DNA of 64,000 bases from Methylobacterium platani (GTDB lineage Bacteria; Pseudomonadota; Alphaproteobacteria; Rhizobiales; Beijerinckiaceae), in assembly GCF_001653715.1 (NCBI RefSeq), contig NZ_LWHQ01000016.1, forward strand, positions 155,743-219,742. Reading direction: 5' to 3'. How positions within the stretch are numbered: position 1 is the stretch's first letter; the number at the start of each line of letters is the position of its first letter. The notes beneath the pieces were generated by a model. It searched no databases. It was not told the origin of the DNA and saw only the letters and a program-made list of their open reading frames with translations. Below are positions 46,820-55,524 of the stretch, piece after piece. The position numbers and the translations under genes were made by a program.

Positions 46820-48172
46820 CTACTCGGCCGCCTGCGCGCCGACGAGCGCGACCGGCGCCCAGGCCCGGCGGGTGAAGAACGCGGTCGCCCGGCTGTCGAC
46901 GTTCCAGTGCCGGCGCACCCAGCGGGCGAGCACCAGGTTGATGACCACGGTCCAGCCGACGTTCGCCACCGCGACGCCGAGGATGCCGAAGGGCACCGCC
47001 ACGAGGCAGAGCAGGACCGCGTAGACGGAGAACAGCACCGCGTTCGCCACCAGGATGTAGCGCTCGCCGCCGCCGATCGTCAGCAGCGAGGCGCCGGGGC
47101 CGAAGAACGCCATCACCACCGAGGACAGGCTGAGCACCGCCAGCACGTCGGTATGGGCGGCGAAGTCGGGCTTGAACAGCGCGAGGGCGAACGGCGCCCC
47201 GACCGCCATCGCCACGGCGCCCGCCGAGGAGATCGCGAAGCTCGCCAGCGACAGCCGGCCGACGAGGCGCTGGGCGCCCTCGCGGTCGCCGGCCTGGAAG
47301 TGGCTGGCGATCATCGGCATGCTGACGGTGTCGATCGCCGCGCTCGGCAGGTTGACCAGCATGGCGTAGCGCAGGGCGACGAAGTAGAAGGCCGCCTGCT
47401 CCATGCCGAGCAACGCGCCGACGATCACGGTCTCGAGGAAGGCTGTCCCCGCCACCATCACGTTGTTGGCGGTGAACAGCAGGCTCTCGCCGCGCCAGGC
47501 CGGCGCCGCCTCCGGATGGCGCAGGCCCCCGCGCCAGGACTCCCAGCCGTGATGCGCGGCGAGGTGGCGGATCTGGTAGAGCGTCGCCGCGAGGAGCAGC
47601 CCGAGCACGATCTCCATCGCGGCGGTCGCGCCGGTGAGGAGGCCGGCGAGCGAGGCGCCCCAGAGCATCGCCGAGCAGGCGCCGCGCCAGATCACCTCCC
47701 GCGGCAGCAGCGCGAGCCAGATCCGGCCGTGGATGCGGAAATAGCTCTGCAGGTACTCCGAGAGCGCGAACACCGCCGCGAAGGCGCAGGCGAGGTGGAG
47801 CCGGTGATAGGGGTCGGGCAGGGCGTCCTCGGCGACGAAGACCGCCGCGCACAGGGCCAGCATCAGGGCGACCGCGCCCGTGAGCCAGCCGAGATTGTAG
47901 CGCACCAGCGCGGCATTGTGGGCCGAGACGCCGTCCTGTGCGCGGTAGTGCTTCAGCACCAGGTTCTGCTGGCCGAGCGCCGCGATCAGCCCGAGCCCGC
48001 TGCCGAGGGTGAACAGGAAGACGTAGACGCCGTACTCGTAGGTCGTGAGCAGCCGGCTCGCCACGAGCAGCATCACGAAGCCGAGCACCGCGCTGGCGAT
48101 CCGCGCCACGAAGGCCGAGGCGAATTGCTGCGAGCGGCCCGATCGGCGCAGCCGCGCCACGAGTGTCAGCAT
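46820..48172 (-). CDS. Wzx-like polysaccharide flippase
   Basis: 450 residues from ATG 48172 (MLTLVARLRRSGRSQQF). About 12-14 hydrophobic helices begin with FVARIASAVLGFVMLLVASRLLTTYEYGVYVFLFTLGSGLGLIAALGQQNLVLKHYR, the classical opening of oligosaccharide flippases of the MOP superfamily. It moves undecaprenyl-linked repeat units across the inner membrane. It is first gene of a three-gene leftward operon with GH5 and GT4 genes. Confidence 0.88.
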   Translation of the reverse strand: MLTLVARLRRSGRSQQFASAFVARIASAVLGFVMLLVASRLLTTYEYGVYVFLFTLGSGLGLIAALGQQNLVLKHYRAQDGVSAHNAALVRYNLGWLTGAVALMLALCAAVFVAEDALPDPYHRLHLACAFAAVFALSEYLQSYFRIHGRIWLALLPREVIWRGACSAMLWGASLAGLLTGATAAMEIVLGLLLAATLYQIRHLAAHHGWESWRGGLRHPEAAPAWRGESLLFTANNVMVAGTAFLETVIVGALLGMEQAAFYFVALRYAMLVNLPSAAIDTVSMPMIASHFQAGDREGAQRLVGRLSLASFAISSAGAVAMAVGAPFALALFKPDFAAHTDVLAVLSLSSVVMAFFGPGASLLTIGGGERYILVANAVLFSVYAVLLCLVAVPFGILGVAVANVGWTVVINLVLARWVRRHWNVDSRATAFFTRRAWAPVALVGAQAAE

Positions 48173-48534
48173 CGTGTCCGTCGCCTCTCGGTGAGCGTCA
48201 GGAATCGGCGCGCGCCGCGCCCGCCTCGTCGGCATGGGGTAGCAGCGATCCCCTATCGGGCCTTTAACGCGAACCCGCGCCTTGCCGGGATTATCGCAGA
48301 AGCATCGCAGCTTCAGGCCTAAGACGACAAGCTTAGCCATTCACCGCGGCGGCGATGCCGTCTTGTCGGAATGCGCCAAAGGCCGCGTTAACCTTGTGGG
48401 GAATTAAGGCTGCATCTCGGCCCCGGCCGGGTGCATTCACATCGGCAGGGGCGCGGCCCGCCGGGACTTCTTTACCGGTGACGGTGATGGTCTTGCCTCG
48501 ACACGGATCATCCACCCTCCTCGGGAGCCATCCC
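48173..48534. promoter_or_regulatory. Divergent promoter region of the polysaccharide locus
   Basis: About 360 bases separate the leftward flippase operon from the rightward WecG-type gene. TTAACCTTGTGGGGAATTAAGG near 48388 is the least GC-rich stretch and may hold the rightward promoter. No repeat or operator stands out. Confidence 0.4.
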
Positions 48535-49344
48535 ATGCCTGACCGCGCCCTCGATACGGCGCCCGGAGCTGCGAGCGTCGACCGGCTCGAGCTCGAGGGC
48601 GTCGGCGTCTGCGATCTCACCCGCGACGAGCTGTTCGGGCGCCTGCGCGACGCGCTCGACGGGCGCGCGCAGGTCTGCCTCGGCTTCTGCAACGCCAACA
48701 TGCTGCTCAAGGCCCTCTGCACCCCGGCCTACGCGGCGGCGTTGCGCAGCTTCGTCCTCGTCAGCGACGGGCTCGGCATCGACCTGTGCTCGCTCCTGTT
48801 CCGCGGGCGCTTCTTCCGCCAGAACCTCAACGGCACCGACCTGATCCCGGCCTTCCTGGCCGCCGAGACGCGCACGCGCACCCTGTTCCTGCTCGGGGCG
48901 AAGCCCGGCATCGCCGAGGCGGCGGCGCGCAACCTGGCGCTCCTCTATCCCCAGCACCGGATCGTCGGCGTCCGGCACGGCTATTTCGGGCCCGGGGAGA
49001 CCGGCGCCGTGCTGGCCGAGATCAACGCCGCCGCCCCGGACATCCTCCTCGTCGCCCTCGGCAATCCGGCCCAGGAGACCTTCATCGCCGAGAACGCGCA
49101 CCGGCTCGACGCGCGCCTGCTGATGGGGGTCGGCGCGCTCCTCGACTACGCCGCCGGGGCGGCGACCCGCGCGCCCGCGGCGTTCCGCCTGGTACGGCTC
49201 GAATGGCTGTTCCGTCTCCTGCGCGAGCCGCGCCGCCTCGGGCGCCGCTACACGGTCGACATCGTGGTCTTCGTCGCCATGATCCTGCGCCTGCGGCTGG
49301 CGAGCCTGATGCGCGCCCGGCCGGTCCGCGTCGCCCGCTCGTGA
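48535..49344 (+). CDS. WecG/TagA/CpsF-family (GT26) glycosyltransferase
   Basis: 269 residues from ATG 48535 behind GGGAG. Family blocks: CLGFCNANMLLKALCTPAYAAALRSFVLVSDGLGIDL, LNGTDLIPAFL, TLFLLGAKPGIAEAAARNLALLYP, RHGYFG, DILLVALGNPAQETFIAENAHRL and LRLVRLEWLFRLLREPRRLGRRY. GT26 enzymes such as TagA, WecG and GumM add ManNAc-type or glucuronosyl residues to lipid-linked disaccharides. The normal catalytic Asp region (NGTDLIP) is conserved. Function in the local glycan is likely; the exact sugar is unknown. Confidence 0.92.
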   Translation: MPDRALDTAPGAASVDRLELEGVGVCDLTRDELFGRLRDALDGRAQVCLGFCNANMLLKALCTPAYAAALRSFVLVSDGLGIDLCSLLFRGRFFRQNLNGTDLIPAFLAAETRTRTLFLLGAKPGIAEAAARNLALLYPQHRIVGVRHGYFGPGETGAVLAEINAAAPDILLVALGNPAQETFIAENAHRLDARLLMGVGALLDYAAGAATRAPAAFRLVRLEWLFRLLREPRRLGRRYTVDIVVFVAMILRLRLASLMRARPVRVARS

Positions 49345-49433
49345 GCGGCGGGCCGCGACCGTCGAAGGTTTCCGTTCGACCGATGGACCGATGCCGCAGG
49401 GGATGCCTCCCTATCGCCCGCGACATCATCCCG

Positions 49434-49466
49434 AGGCGGTAGCCGATCCGCGATCGACTACCGCCT
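49434..49466. repeat. Hairpin between the GT26 and tandem-hydrolase genes
   Basis: AGGCGGTAG-c-CGAT pairs with ATCG-a-CTACCGCCT across CCGCG: 13 paired bases with one mismatch. No T-run; may slow transcription or be a protein site. Confidence 0.45.
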
Positions 49467-49609
49467 GAGGGTGAGGTCGAAAACGGGAAAGATCTTTGGT
49501 TCAAGCCGCACGGGCTCTTAGACAATGCGGCAAAGATGACGACACAGACTGGCATGCTGCGGCGGCGCATTCGCGCGCCGCGCCCGACGAGACGGAAGGA
49601 CCTGTGCAG

Positions 49610-51481
49610 ATGCTGACCGACGGCGCGGGCGCGATGCCCGAGGCAGGGTTCGCGCCCGGGGCGGGCGTGCGGCCCGCCGCGACGGAGCCGGTCCCGGTGA
49701 CGCTCGGCGATGCGTTCGGCTGGTACAGCCCGGGCCCGCGCCGGCGCGGCGTGCTCCTGTGCGGCACCTTCGGGTTCGAGCAATGGTGCGCCTACCGCTC
49801 CTGGCGCGAGCTCGCCGGGACGATCGCCGCCGAAGGCTGCCCCACCCTGCGCTTCGATTATCCCGGCCAGGGCGATTCCCGCGATCCGGCCGGCCCCGAG
49901 ATCCCGGCGGCCCTCGCGGCGATCCGGGCCGGCATCGCCTTCCTGCGCGAGGAGGCGGGGGCCGAGGAGATCGTCGTGGTGGGCCTGCGGCTCGGCGCCA
50001 CCCTGGCGGCGCTCGCGGGCGCGGATATCGACCGGCTGGTGCTGCTGGCGCCGTTTCCCACCGGCAAGGCCTATCGCCGCGAGATGGCGATGCAGTCGCG
50101 GCTCATCGACGTGATGCCCGATCGCTCGCCGATGCCGCAGGAGCCCGACTCGCTGATGGTCGGCAGCTTCCTTCTCGGGCCGCAGACCCTCGCGGACCTC
50201 GCCCGGCTCGACCTCCCGGCGGCCGAGCGCGCCCCGGCGCCGCGGATCCTGCTGCTGGGGCCCAAGGTCGACGCGCTCGCCGGGCGCTACCGGGCGCTCG
50301 GGAGCGAGGTCGAGGCCGGCCCGTTCCCCGACCTGACCCAGCTCGTCTCCGACCCGCTCTTCTCCCGCACGCCCGACCAGACCTTCGCGCTGGTGCGCGA
50401 CTTCGCGGTGGCCGGGGCCCCGGAGCCCGCCGCGTCCCGCCCGCTCGCCGATGCGATCCGGCACGGCAACGGCCGGGAAGGCGAGAACTCGCAAGGAGCG
50501 GGCTGGCAAGGGGAGGGCTGGCGGGAGGAGGTGTCGCGGTTCGGCCCCGGCCTCGTCGGCATCCTGTGCCGGCCTTGCGGCGCCTGGAGCGGCGACACCG
50601 TGCTGGTGGTCAATTCGGGCCGCAACCCGCGGGCCGGGCACGGCCGGCAGACGACGCGGCTCGCCCGGCGGCTCGCCGGGGCCGGCATCGCCTCGTTCCG
50701 CTTCGACCTGCGCGGCATCGGCGACAGCGTCCCGCGGCCGGACGGCTCGCTGCCGCTCTACGCGGCGGATTCGGTCGCCGACGTCACCGCGGCGGTCGAC
50801 CACCTCGTCGCCCTGGGGCACCCGCCCGGCGTGGTCCTGGGCAATTGCAGCGGCGCCTACCAGGCGTTCCAGGCCCTCGGCCGCGATGCCCGCCTGCGCG
50901 CCGCGGTGCTGGTCAACCTGTACTGCTTCGACCTGAAGCCCGGCACCGACGTCGAGACGATGGTGCGCGACACCTTCCGCCACAGCCAGGGCTACATGGC
51001 CCGCGCCCGCCAGGGCCGGTTCTGGCGCCGGATCCTCACCGGCGACCTCAGCCTTTCGAAGGTGGCCCGCGCCCTCCTGCGCGACGGCGCGGCCCGCCTC
51101 GACCGCTGGACCGCCCGGATGCCGTGGCGGACCCTGAGCCGCACCGGCGTCGCCGGCCGGGTCGCCGCCCTGCGCCGCCGCGGCGCCCGGATCTGCCTGG
51201 TCTACAGCGCCGACGACCTCGGCATCCCGGCGGTGCAGGCGCATTTCGGCACCTCGGCGGCGGGAATCGCCCGCCGCCTCGGCTATCCGGTCACGATCCT
51301 CGACGGCAGCGACCACAACCTCAGCCGGCCGGCCGACCAGGACCGCGTCTTCGCGATCCTCGTGCGGGTGGTGCGCGAGGCGCGGACCGCCGACCGGCCG
51401 AACGCCGTCCCCGAACCGGCGGCCCCGCATCCGGTCCGGACCCCGGGCGGGCCGTCCCTGCTCCTGTCGCGCAGCGGCTGA
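49610..51481 (+). CDS. Fused tandem alpha/beta hydrolase of exosortase-associated type
   Basis: 623 residues from ATG 49610 (GGAAGGA upstream; 9-base spacing). Two complete hydrolase domains. Domain 1 (about 30-270): GTFGFEQWCAYRSWRELA, LRFDYPGQGDS and a nucleophile elbow GLRLGA that has no Ser or Cys. Domain 2 (about 305-610): VNSGRNPRAGHGRQTTRLARRLA, FRFDLRGIGDS and elbow GNCSGA with a cysteine in the nucleophile position. These two elbows resemble the separate hydrolase types described near EpsH/exosortase polysaccharide loci. Here they are joined in one chain, and no exosortase gene is in sight. It may act on an acylated or lipid-linked glycan intermediate. Confidence 0.8.
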   Translation: MLTDGAGAMPEAGFAPGAGVRPAATEPVPVTLGDAFGWYSPGPRRRGVLLCGTFGFEQWCAYRSWRELAGTIAAEGCPTLRFDYPGQGDSRDPAGPEIPAALAAIRAGIAFLREEAGAEEIVVVGLRLGATLAALAGADIDRLVLLAPFPTGKAYRREMAMQSRLIDVMPDRSPMPQEPDSLMVGSFLLGPQTLADLARLDLPAAERAPAPRILLLGPKVDALAGRYRALGSEVEAGPFPDLTQLVSDPLFSRTPDQTFALVRDFAVAGAPEPAASRPLADAIRHGNGREGENSQGAGWQGEGWREEVSRFGPGLVGILCRPCGAWSGDTVLVVNSGRNPRAGHGRQTTRLARRLAGAGIASFRFDLRGIGDSVPRPDGSLPLYAADSVADVTAAVDHLVALGHPPGVVLGNCSGAYQAFQALGRDARLRAAVLVNLYCFDLKPGTDVETMVRDTFRHSQGYMARARQGRFWRRILTGDLSLSKVARALLRDGAARLDRWTARMPWRTLSRTGVAGRVAALRRRGARICLVYSADDLGIPAVQAHFGTSAAGIARRLGYPVTILDGSDHNLSRPADQDRVFAILVRVVREARTADRPNAVPEPAAPHPVRTPGGPSLLLSRSG

Positions 51482-51491
51482 GGACCCGTCG

Positions 51492-52373
51492 ATGAGACCC
51501 GAGGCCGCCATGTCCTCCGCCACGCCCTCCGTTCCCGTCCTCTCCCTGCTGGTCTGCACGAAAGGCCGCTCGGCGCAGCTCGAACGGCTGTTCGACTCCC
51601 TCCTCGGGCAGACCCGCCCGGACTTCGAGGTGGTGCTCGTCGACCAGAACGAGCCCGGCACCCTCGAGCCGATCGTGGCGCGCTACCGCGACCGGCTCGC
51701 GATCGACCACGTCCGCTCGGCGCCGGGCCTGTCGCGGGCCCGCAACGTCGGCCTCGCGCGCTGCCGGGCCGACCTCGTCGCCTTCCCGGACGACGATTGC
51801 TGGTACCCGGACACCCTCGTCGCCGAGGTGGTGTGGCTGTTCGCGGCCCATCGGGAGGCCGATGCGGTGACCGGGCGCACCCTCGACGCGACGGGGCGCG
51901 AATCCCTCGGCGCCTTCCTGGCCGCCGACCAGGCGGTGGACCGGCGCAACGTGTGGTTCGCCGGCAATTCGAACGGCCTGTTCGTGCGCCGCGCCGCCGC
52001 CCGGGCGGTCGGCGGCTTCGACGAGAACCTCGGCGTCGGCGCCGCGACCCCGTTCCGCTCCGGCGAGGAGACCGATTTCCTGCTGCGGCTCCTCGGGCAG
52101 GGGAGGGGGGTGATCTTCCGCCACGGCCTCGCCGTCCACCACGACCAAGTCGCCGAGGCCGGCCGCCACCGGCGCGCCGCCGACTATGCCCGCGGCTTCG
52201 GCCGGGTGCTGCGGCTCCATCGCTACGGCCTGCCCTACCTCGCCTTCCGCCTCGCCCGCTTCACCGCGAGCGGCGGCCGCGCCCTGCTGCGCCGGGATAC
52301 CGGTACGGCGCGCGACAAGGCGCTGTGGGCGATCGGGACGGTGGCGGGGTATTGCGCGACGGCCCCGGACTGA
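51492..52373 (+). CDS. GT2-family glycosyltransferase
   Basis: 293 residues from ATG 51492 or from the ATG six codons on. GT-A signatures: LSLLVCTKGRSAQLERLFDSLLGQ, EVVLVDQNE, GLSRARNVGLARCRADLVAFPDDDCWYP (metal-binding DDD), then NSNGLFVRRAAARAVGGFDENLGVGA and SGEETDFLLRLL. It starts 10 bases after the hydrolase gene and is probably in one operon with it. Inverting transferase; the sugar is unknown. Confidence 0.9.
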   Translation: MRPEAAMSSATPSVPVLSLLVCTKGRSAQLERLFDSLLGQTRPDFEVVLVDQNEPGTLEPIVARYRDRLAIDHVRSAPGLSRARNVGLARCRADLVAFPDDDCWYPDTLVAEVVWLFAAHREADAVTGRTLDATGRESLGAFLAADQAVDRRNVWFAGNSNGLFVRRAAARAVGGFDENLGVGAATPFRSGEETDFLLRLLGQGRGVIFRHGLAVHHDQVAEAGRHRRAADYARGFGRVLRLHRYGLPYLAFRLARFTASGGRALLRRDTGTARDKALWAIGTVAGYCATAPD

Positions 52374-52451
52374 ATCGTGGAGCTTCTATATGCTGAAGCA
52401 TTGTCGAAAAACTTCACCGTGAAAATCCAAGAGCTTGTCAGGATCGACATT

Positions 52452-52550
52452 TTATTTGAGAAAATCCCGGACGACAGTTGTGATTTGCCTGTCATCCCTG
52501 ATCGTTGATTGTTCAATCATGTCGAAGCCTGCGAGTTGCTGCGCGTTCAT
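52452..52550 (-). CDS. Candidate 32-residue peptide after the helical-protein gene
   Basis: ATG at 52550 has GGGAGGAC just upstream, the best ribosome-binding site in this area. The frame runs to TAA at 52452: MNAQQLAGFDMIEQSTIRDD and then a short RQITTVVRDFLK tail. It is far less GC-rich than the neighbours. It lies 155 bases downstream of the large helical-protein gene, same strand. It could be an accessory peptide or a remnant of a longer gene; no family recognised. Confidence 0.35.
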   Translation of the reverse strand: MNAQQLAGFDMIEQSTIRDDRQITTVVRDFLK

Positions 52551-52705
52551 GTCGTCCTCCCACTGGTCTCGGCTGGTTCGGTCCGCCGGCCGCGCGGCCG
52601 GGGAGGGCGTCGCAGGGTGAGCCGTTCGACGCCCGCGTCCCGGCGTCGAGGAGGTGTCGGGGGCGGGCGCGCTCGGATCGCGCGCCCTGGATCGCGGGTC
52701 TCGGC

Positions 52706-54577
52706 TCAAGCGCTCTTGGCATTCTCCTCGCGGTACTTGCCGAGAGCGACGATCTTCGCGTCGGAGGTGGCCTCCCTGTCCGCGACGATGGTCGTGATCT
52801 TGTCGGCCGCCGTGCTCAGATAGGCGGCCAGCCGGTCACCCGTGATGTAGTCGCCGCTCAGCTTGTTCAGCTTCGACCAGCCGTCGGCGAAGCTCTTGCA
52901 GAACCGGTCGGAGACGATCGCCACCGCGTACCATTGCGCGGTCTGCCGGATGAAGAACTCGTCGACGGACTTGATGAGGTGCTCGAGGCGGCTCTTGCGG
53001 ATCGTCTCCATCTCGACCGCGGTGTCGATGGCGGCGACCTGGCTGCCGGCCTGCTCGGCGATGCCGTCCATGAAATCGGCAAACGACTTGAAGAAGAAGG
53101 CGATTTCCTCGACGATCTCCTTCATGCGGGCGAGCGCGCTGAGGCTCATGTTCAGCGACTTGATCGTGAGATGGATCGTCTCCTCCTTGCTTCGGGTGCC
53201 CTTGAGCAGGGCGGTGATCTTCACGAGCTCGGCGGACTGGGTGCGGCGCTCCTTCTCGTAGGCCTCGGCCTTGTCGACCATCCGCATCTGCATGTCGCGC
53301 AGGCTCGCGGCCTGCTGCTGCTGCTCGTCCGTGAGCTTGCCGAGTCCCTTGTCGAGGGCGTTGAACGAATCCTGCAGGCTGGAGACGACCGTCGCCTGCT
53401 TCTCGACCGCCGCTTCCTGGGCCTTGAGGTCGTCCGCCTTGGCCTTGACGCGCTTGTCCATCTCGGACAGCTCGACGGCCTTGCTGGGGGCCGCGCCGGC
53501 CGAGCCCGCCTCGACGGCGAGCTTCTTGCGCGATTCCTCGAGACCTGTGAGCTCGGCCTTCAGCGCCTGCTTCTTCTCCTCGCCCTTCTTCAGCTCCGCC
53601 TTCTCCTCGGCCAGCTTCGTCTGCGTGCGGGCGGATTCGTCGGACCTGTCCCGGCCGGCGCCGGGCGTCGGTCCGCCCTGGCCGCCCTGGCCGCCCGCTT
53701 GTCCGCCCTGGGCGCCGGCCTGCCCGCCGAGGGCGCTGCCGAGCGAGGAGGCGATCATGGTGGTCGGGCCGCCGGCCGCCATCGCGATGGCGGGGACGGC
53801 GCTCGAGATCATCTGAGCCCCGACCCGGACGATCGACATGACGAAGGCGCGCTGCTCGGCGGTGGACGCCCGCTGCTCGTACTCGCGCGCCTTGCGCTCG
53901 AACTGCTCGACCTGGGTCTTGAGGTCGTTCACGAGCGATTCGATGTAGTCCCGCTTGGCCGTCGCCTGGTTGATCTCGTCCTCGAGCGCCTTCTTGTCGG
54001 TGAGCCGCGCCCCGAGAACCACCTGGCTCTTGGCCGTGGCATCCGCGGTCTCGGCGATGACCTCTTCGTAGGACCTTGCTATGACCAGCAGCTTGTCGCG
54101 AATGTCGATGGCCTTGCTCTTGATGTCTTTCGTAGTCGCGATCAGGTCCTTGCCGAGAAATTTCTTGATCTCGGCTTGATCCTTGTCGCGACGAATGTCG
54201 TCCCATTCCGGGAACGTATCGTAGAGCAGTTGGCTGATGGAGGTCGCGACGATTCCCGCCCGGCTCATCGTCGAATCGCTGCTCTTCTGAATCGTGATCA
54301 GCTTGTTCATCAACGCGCTGATCTTGACGCGGATGTCGCCCTCTTCCTGTGGCGTCGTGTTGTAGGCGATATAGAGCAGATCGACGGCGTTGTCCGTGTC
54401 CCGCTTGGCCAGTTCGACGTTGTATCGTCCCTGGATCTTCTGCACGTAGGAGCCGACGATGCCGGCATTCGACTCCGGCAGCACGATGCTTTCTTTCGAG
54501 CGGATCGCATCGACCTCGGCCTTGATCGCCGAATCGAGCTGAGCATTCTGGCTTTGGAATTCGACAACATCAGCCAT
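52706..54577 (-). CDS. Large helical protein with hydrophobic hairpin (alpha-pore-forming-toxin-like)
   Basis: 623 residues from ATG 54577, with GAGGG upstream; no signal peptide. Residues 1-240 are helical and charged (Lys/Asp/Glu heptads). About 243-285 is a membrane-active-looking segment (AFVMSIVRVGAQMISSAVPA, then GPTTMIASSLGSALGG), a break, then a Gly/Gln linker (AGAQGGQAGGQGGQGG) at about 285-308. About 315-480 is a long coiled coil, and about 485-510 another hydrophobic helix (IVEEIAFFFKSFADFM). No enzyme motif. This helix/hairpin/helix layout is that of ClyA/HBL/XaxA-like pore formers, but I see no specific family signature, so the function is inference. Lower GC and Lys/Ile content differ from neighbours. 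Confidence 0.6.
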   Translation of the reverse strand: MADVVEFQSQNAQLDSAIKAEVDAIRSKESIVLPESNAGIVGSYVQKIQGRYNVELAKRDTDNAVDLLYIAYNTTPQEEGDIRVKISALMNKLITIQKSSDSTMSRAGIVATSISQLLYDTFPEWDDIRRDKDQAEIKKFLGKDLIATTKDIKSKAIDIRDKLLVIARSYEEVIAETADATAKSQVVLGARLTDKKALEDEINQATAKRDYIESLVNDLKTQVEQFERKAREYEQRASTAEQRAFVMSIVRVGAQMISSAVPAIAMAAGGPTTMIASSLGSALGGQAGAQGGQAGGQGGQGGPTPGAGRDRSDESARTQTKLAEEKAELKKGEEKKQALKAELTGLEESRKKLAVEAGSAGAAPSKAVELSEMDKRVKAKADDLKAQEAAVEKQATVVSSLQDSFNALDKGLGKLTDEQQQQAASLRDMQMRMVDKAEAYEKERRTQSAELVKITALLKGTRSKEETIHLTIKSLNMSLSALARMKEIVEEIAFFFKSFADFMDGIAEQAGSQVAAIDTAVEMETIRKSRLEHLIKSVDEFFIRQTAQWYAVAIVSDRFCKSFADGWSKLNKLSGDYITGDRLAAYLSTAADKITTIVADREATSDAKIVALGKYREENAKSA

Positions 54578-54624
54578 CGTTCATCACCCTCGGTCTGTGT
54601 CGTGAAATCTGCCGGTGAGGCAGG

Positions 54625-55524
54625 TCAACGCGAGCATCGCTGCTTCACGTCCTCGGGCATGCCGTCCTCGGTCTTGGCGACGAAGTCCGCGATGCCGGAG
54701 CTGAAGGCGTCGAGCTCTCTCGAGAGAGTATTGACCCGACGCAAGCGCGCATCCTCGGGATCGACAGCGTGCGCGTCCTTGAGGGTTTCCTCGACGCTGC
54801 CGATCAGGAGGTCGTAATTCTGCATCTTGGCGTTGATGACCGCGCTGGCCGCCTGGGCCCGCGAAATTCCACCCTCGATGTCCTGGACGGATCGCCGGTT
54901 CGCCTCGGCTTCCTCCTGCGCCTGCGACAGGCTGCTGCGGTTCCGGGCGAGCTGGTCATGCGCCTCGTGCAGGCCGTGCTCCGCGTTCCGCAGGCGCTCG
55001 GCCTCGGCGTGGAAATCGGCTTCGGCGTTCCGCATCCAGCCTGCGGCCCTGACGAAGGCCTCGCCCTCGTTGCAGACCCAGGGAAACAGGAACAGGACTG
55101 CCCTGCAGATCCTCAGTCTCTCCGCCTGCTCGTTCTGCTCGGACCGGGCGCGCTCGTAATCCTGCCTCTTGGATTCGACGTTCGATCGCTCGGCGTCGAC
55201 CAGGTTCTCGAACCCCCTTTGTCTCACTTCTCCCTGCGTGATCTCGGTCGCGAGGGTGTCGCGACGCTGCAGCACGGATGCGAGCGCCGATTGCTGCTCG
55301 GCGCTGCGGGCTTGCTGCTCGGCGACGTAGCGGCCGAAGCATGCCAGCCGGTCCGAGAGCGATCCGCGATCGGCTTCCGCCCGGGTGAGCTTCGCCCGGA
55401 GGGTGGCGATTTGCTCCTCGGACAGCACCGCCGCGCTGACATTCGCGAGCGGCAAGCAGATCGTTATTCCCACTCCCAGGAAAAAAATGATTCTTCCCAA
55501 TGATGTCGATTTTGCTGCACTCAA
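54625..55524 (-). CDS. Secreted coiled-coil protein, first gene of the helical-protein operon
   Basis: 299 residues from a TTG at 55524. I chose this start because AGGAG sits 8 bases upstream and translation then begins with a clean signal peptide (SAAKSTSLGRIIFFLGVGI, ending at LANVSA). A longer frame back to 55629 has no ribosome-binding site. The mature protein is almost entirely coiled coil (LSEEQIATLRAKLTRAEADRGSLSDRL, ERSNVESKRQDYERARSEQNEQAERLR, DQLARNRSSLSQAQEEAEANRR) with one short hydrophobic spot (RAVLFLFPWVCNEG) and scattered cysteines. It ends 47 bases before the 623-residue helical protein starts, so the two probably act together. Not recognised as a named family. Confidence 0.6.
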   Translation of the reverse strand: MSAAKSTSLGRIIFFLGVGITICLPLANVSAAVLSEEQIATLRAKLTRAEADRGSLSDRLACFGRYVAEQQARSAEQQSALASVLQRRDTLATEITQGEVRQRGFENLVDAERSNVESKRQDYERARSEQNEQAERLRICRAVLFLFPWVCNEGEAFVRAAGWMRNAEADFHAEAERLRNAEHGLHEAHDQLARNRSSLSQAQEEAEANRRSVQDIEGGISRAQAASAVINAKMQNYDLLIGSVEETLKDAHAVDPEDARLRRVNTLSRELDAFSSGIADFVAKTEDGMPEDVKQRCSR

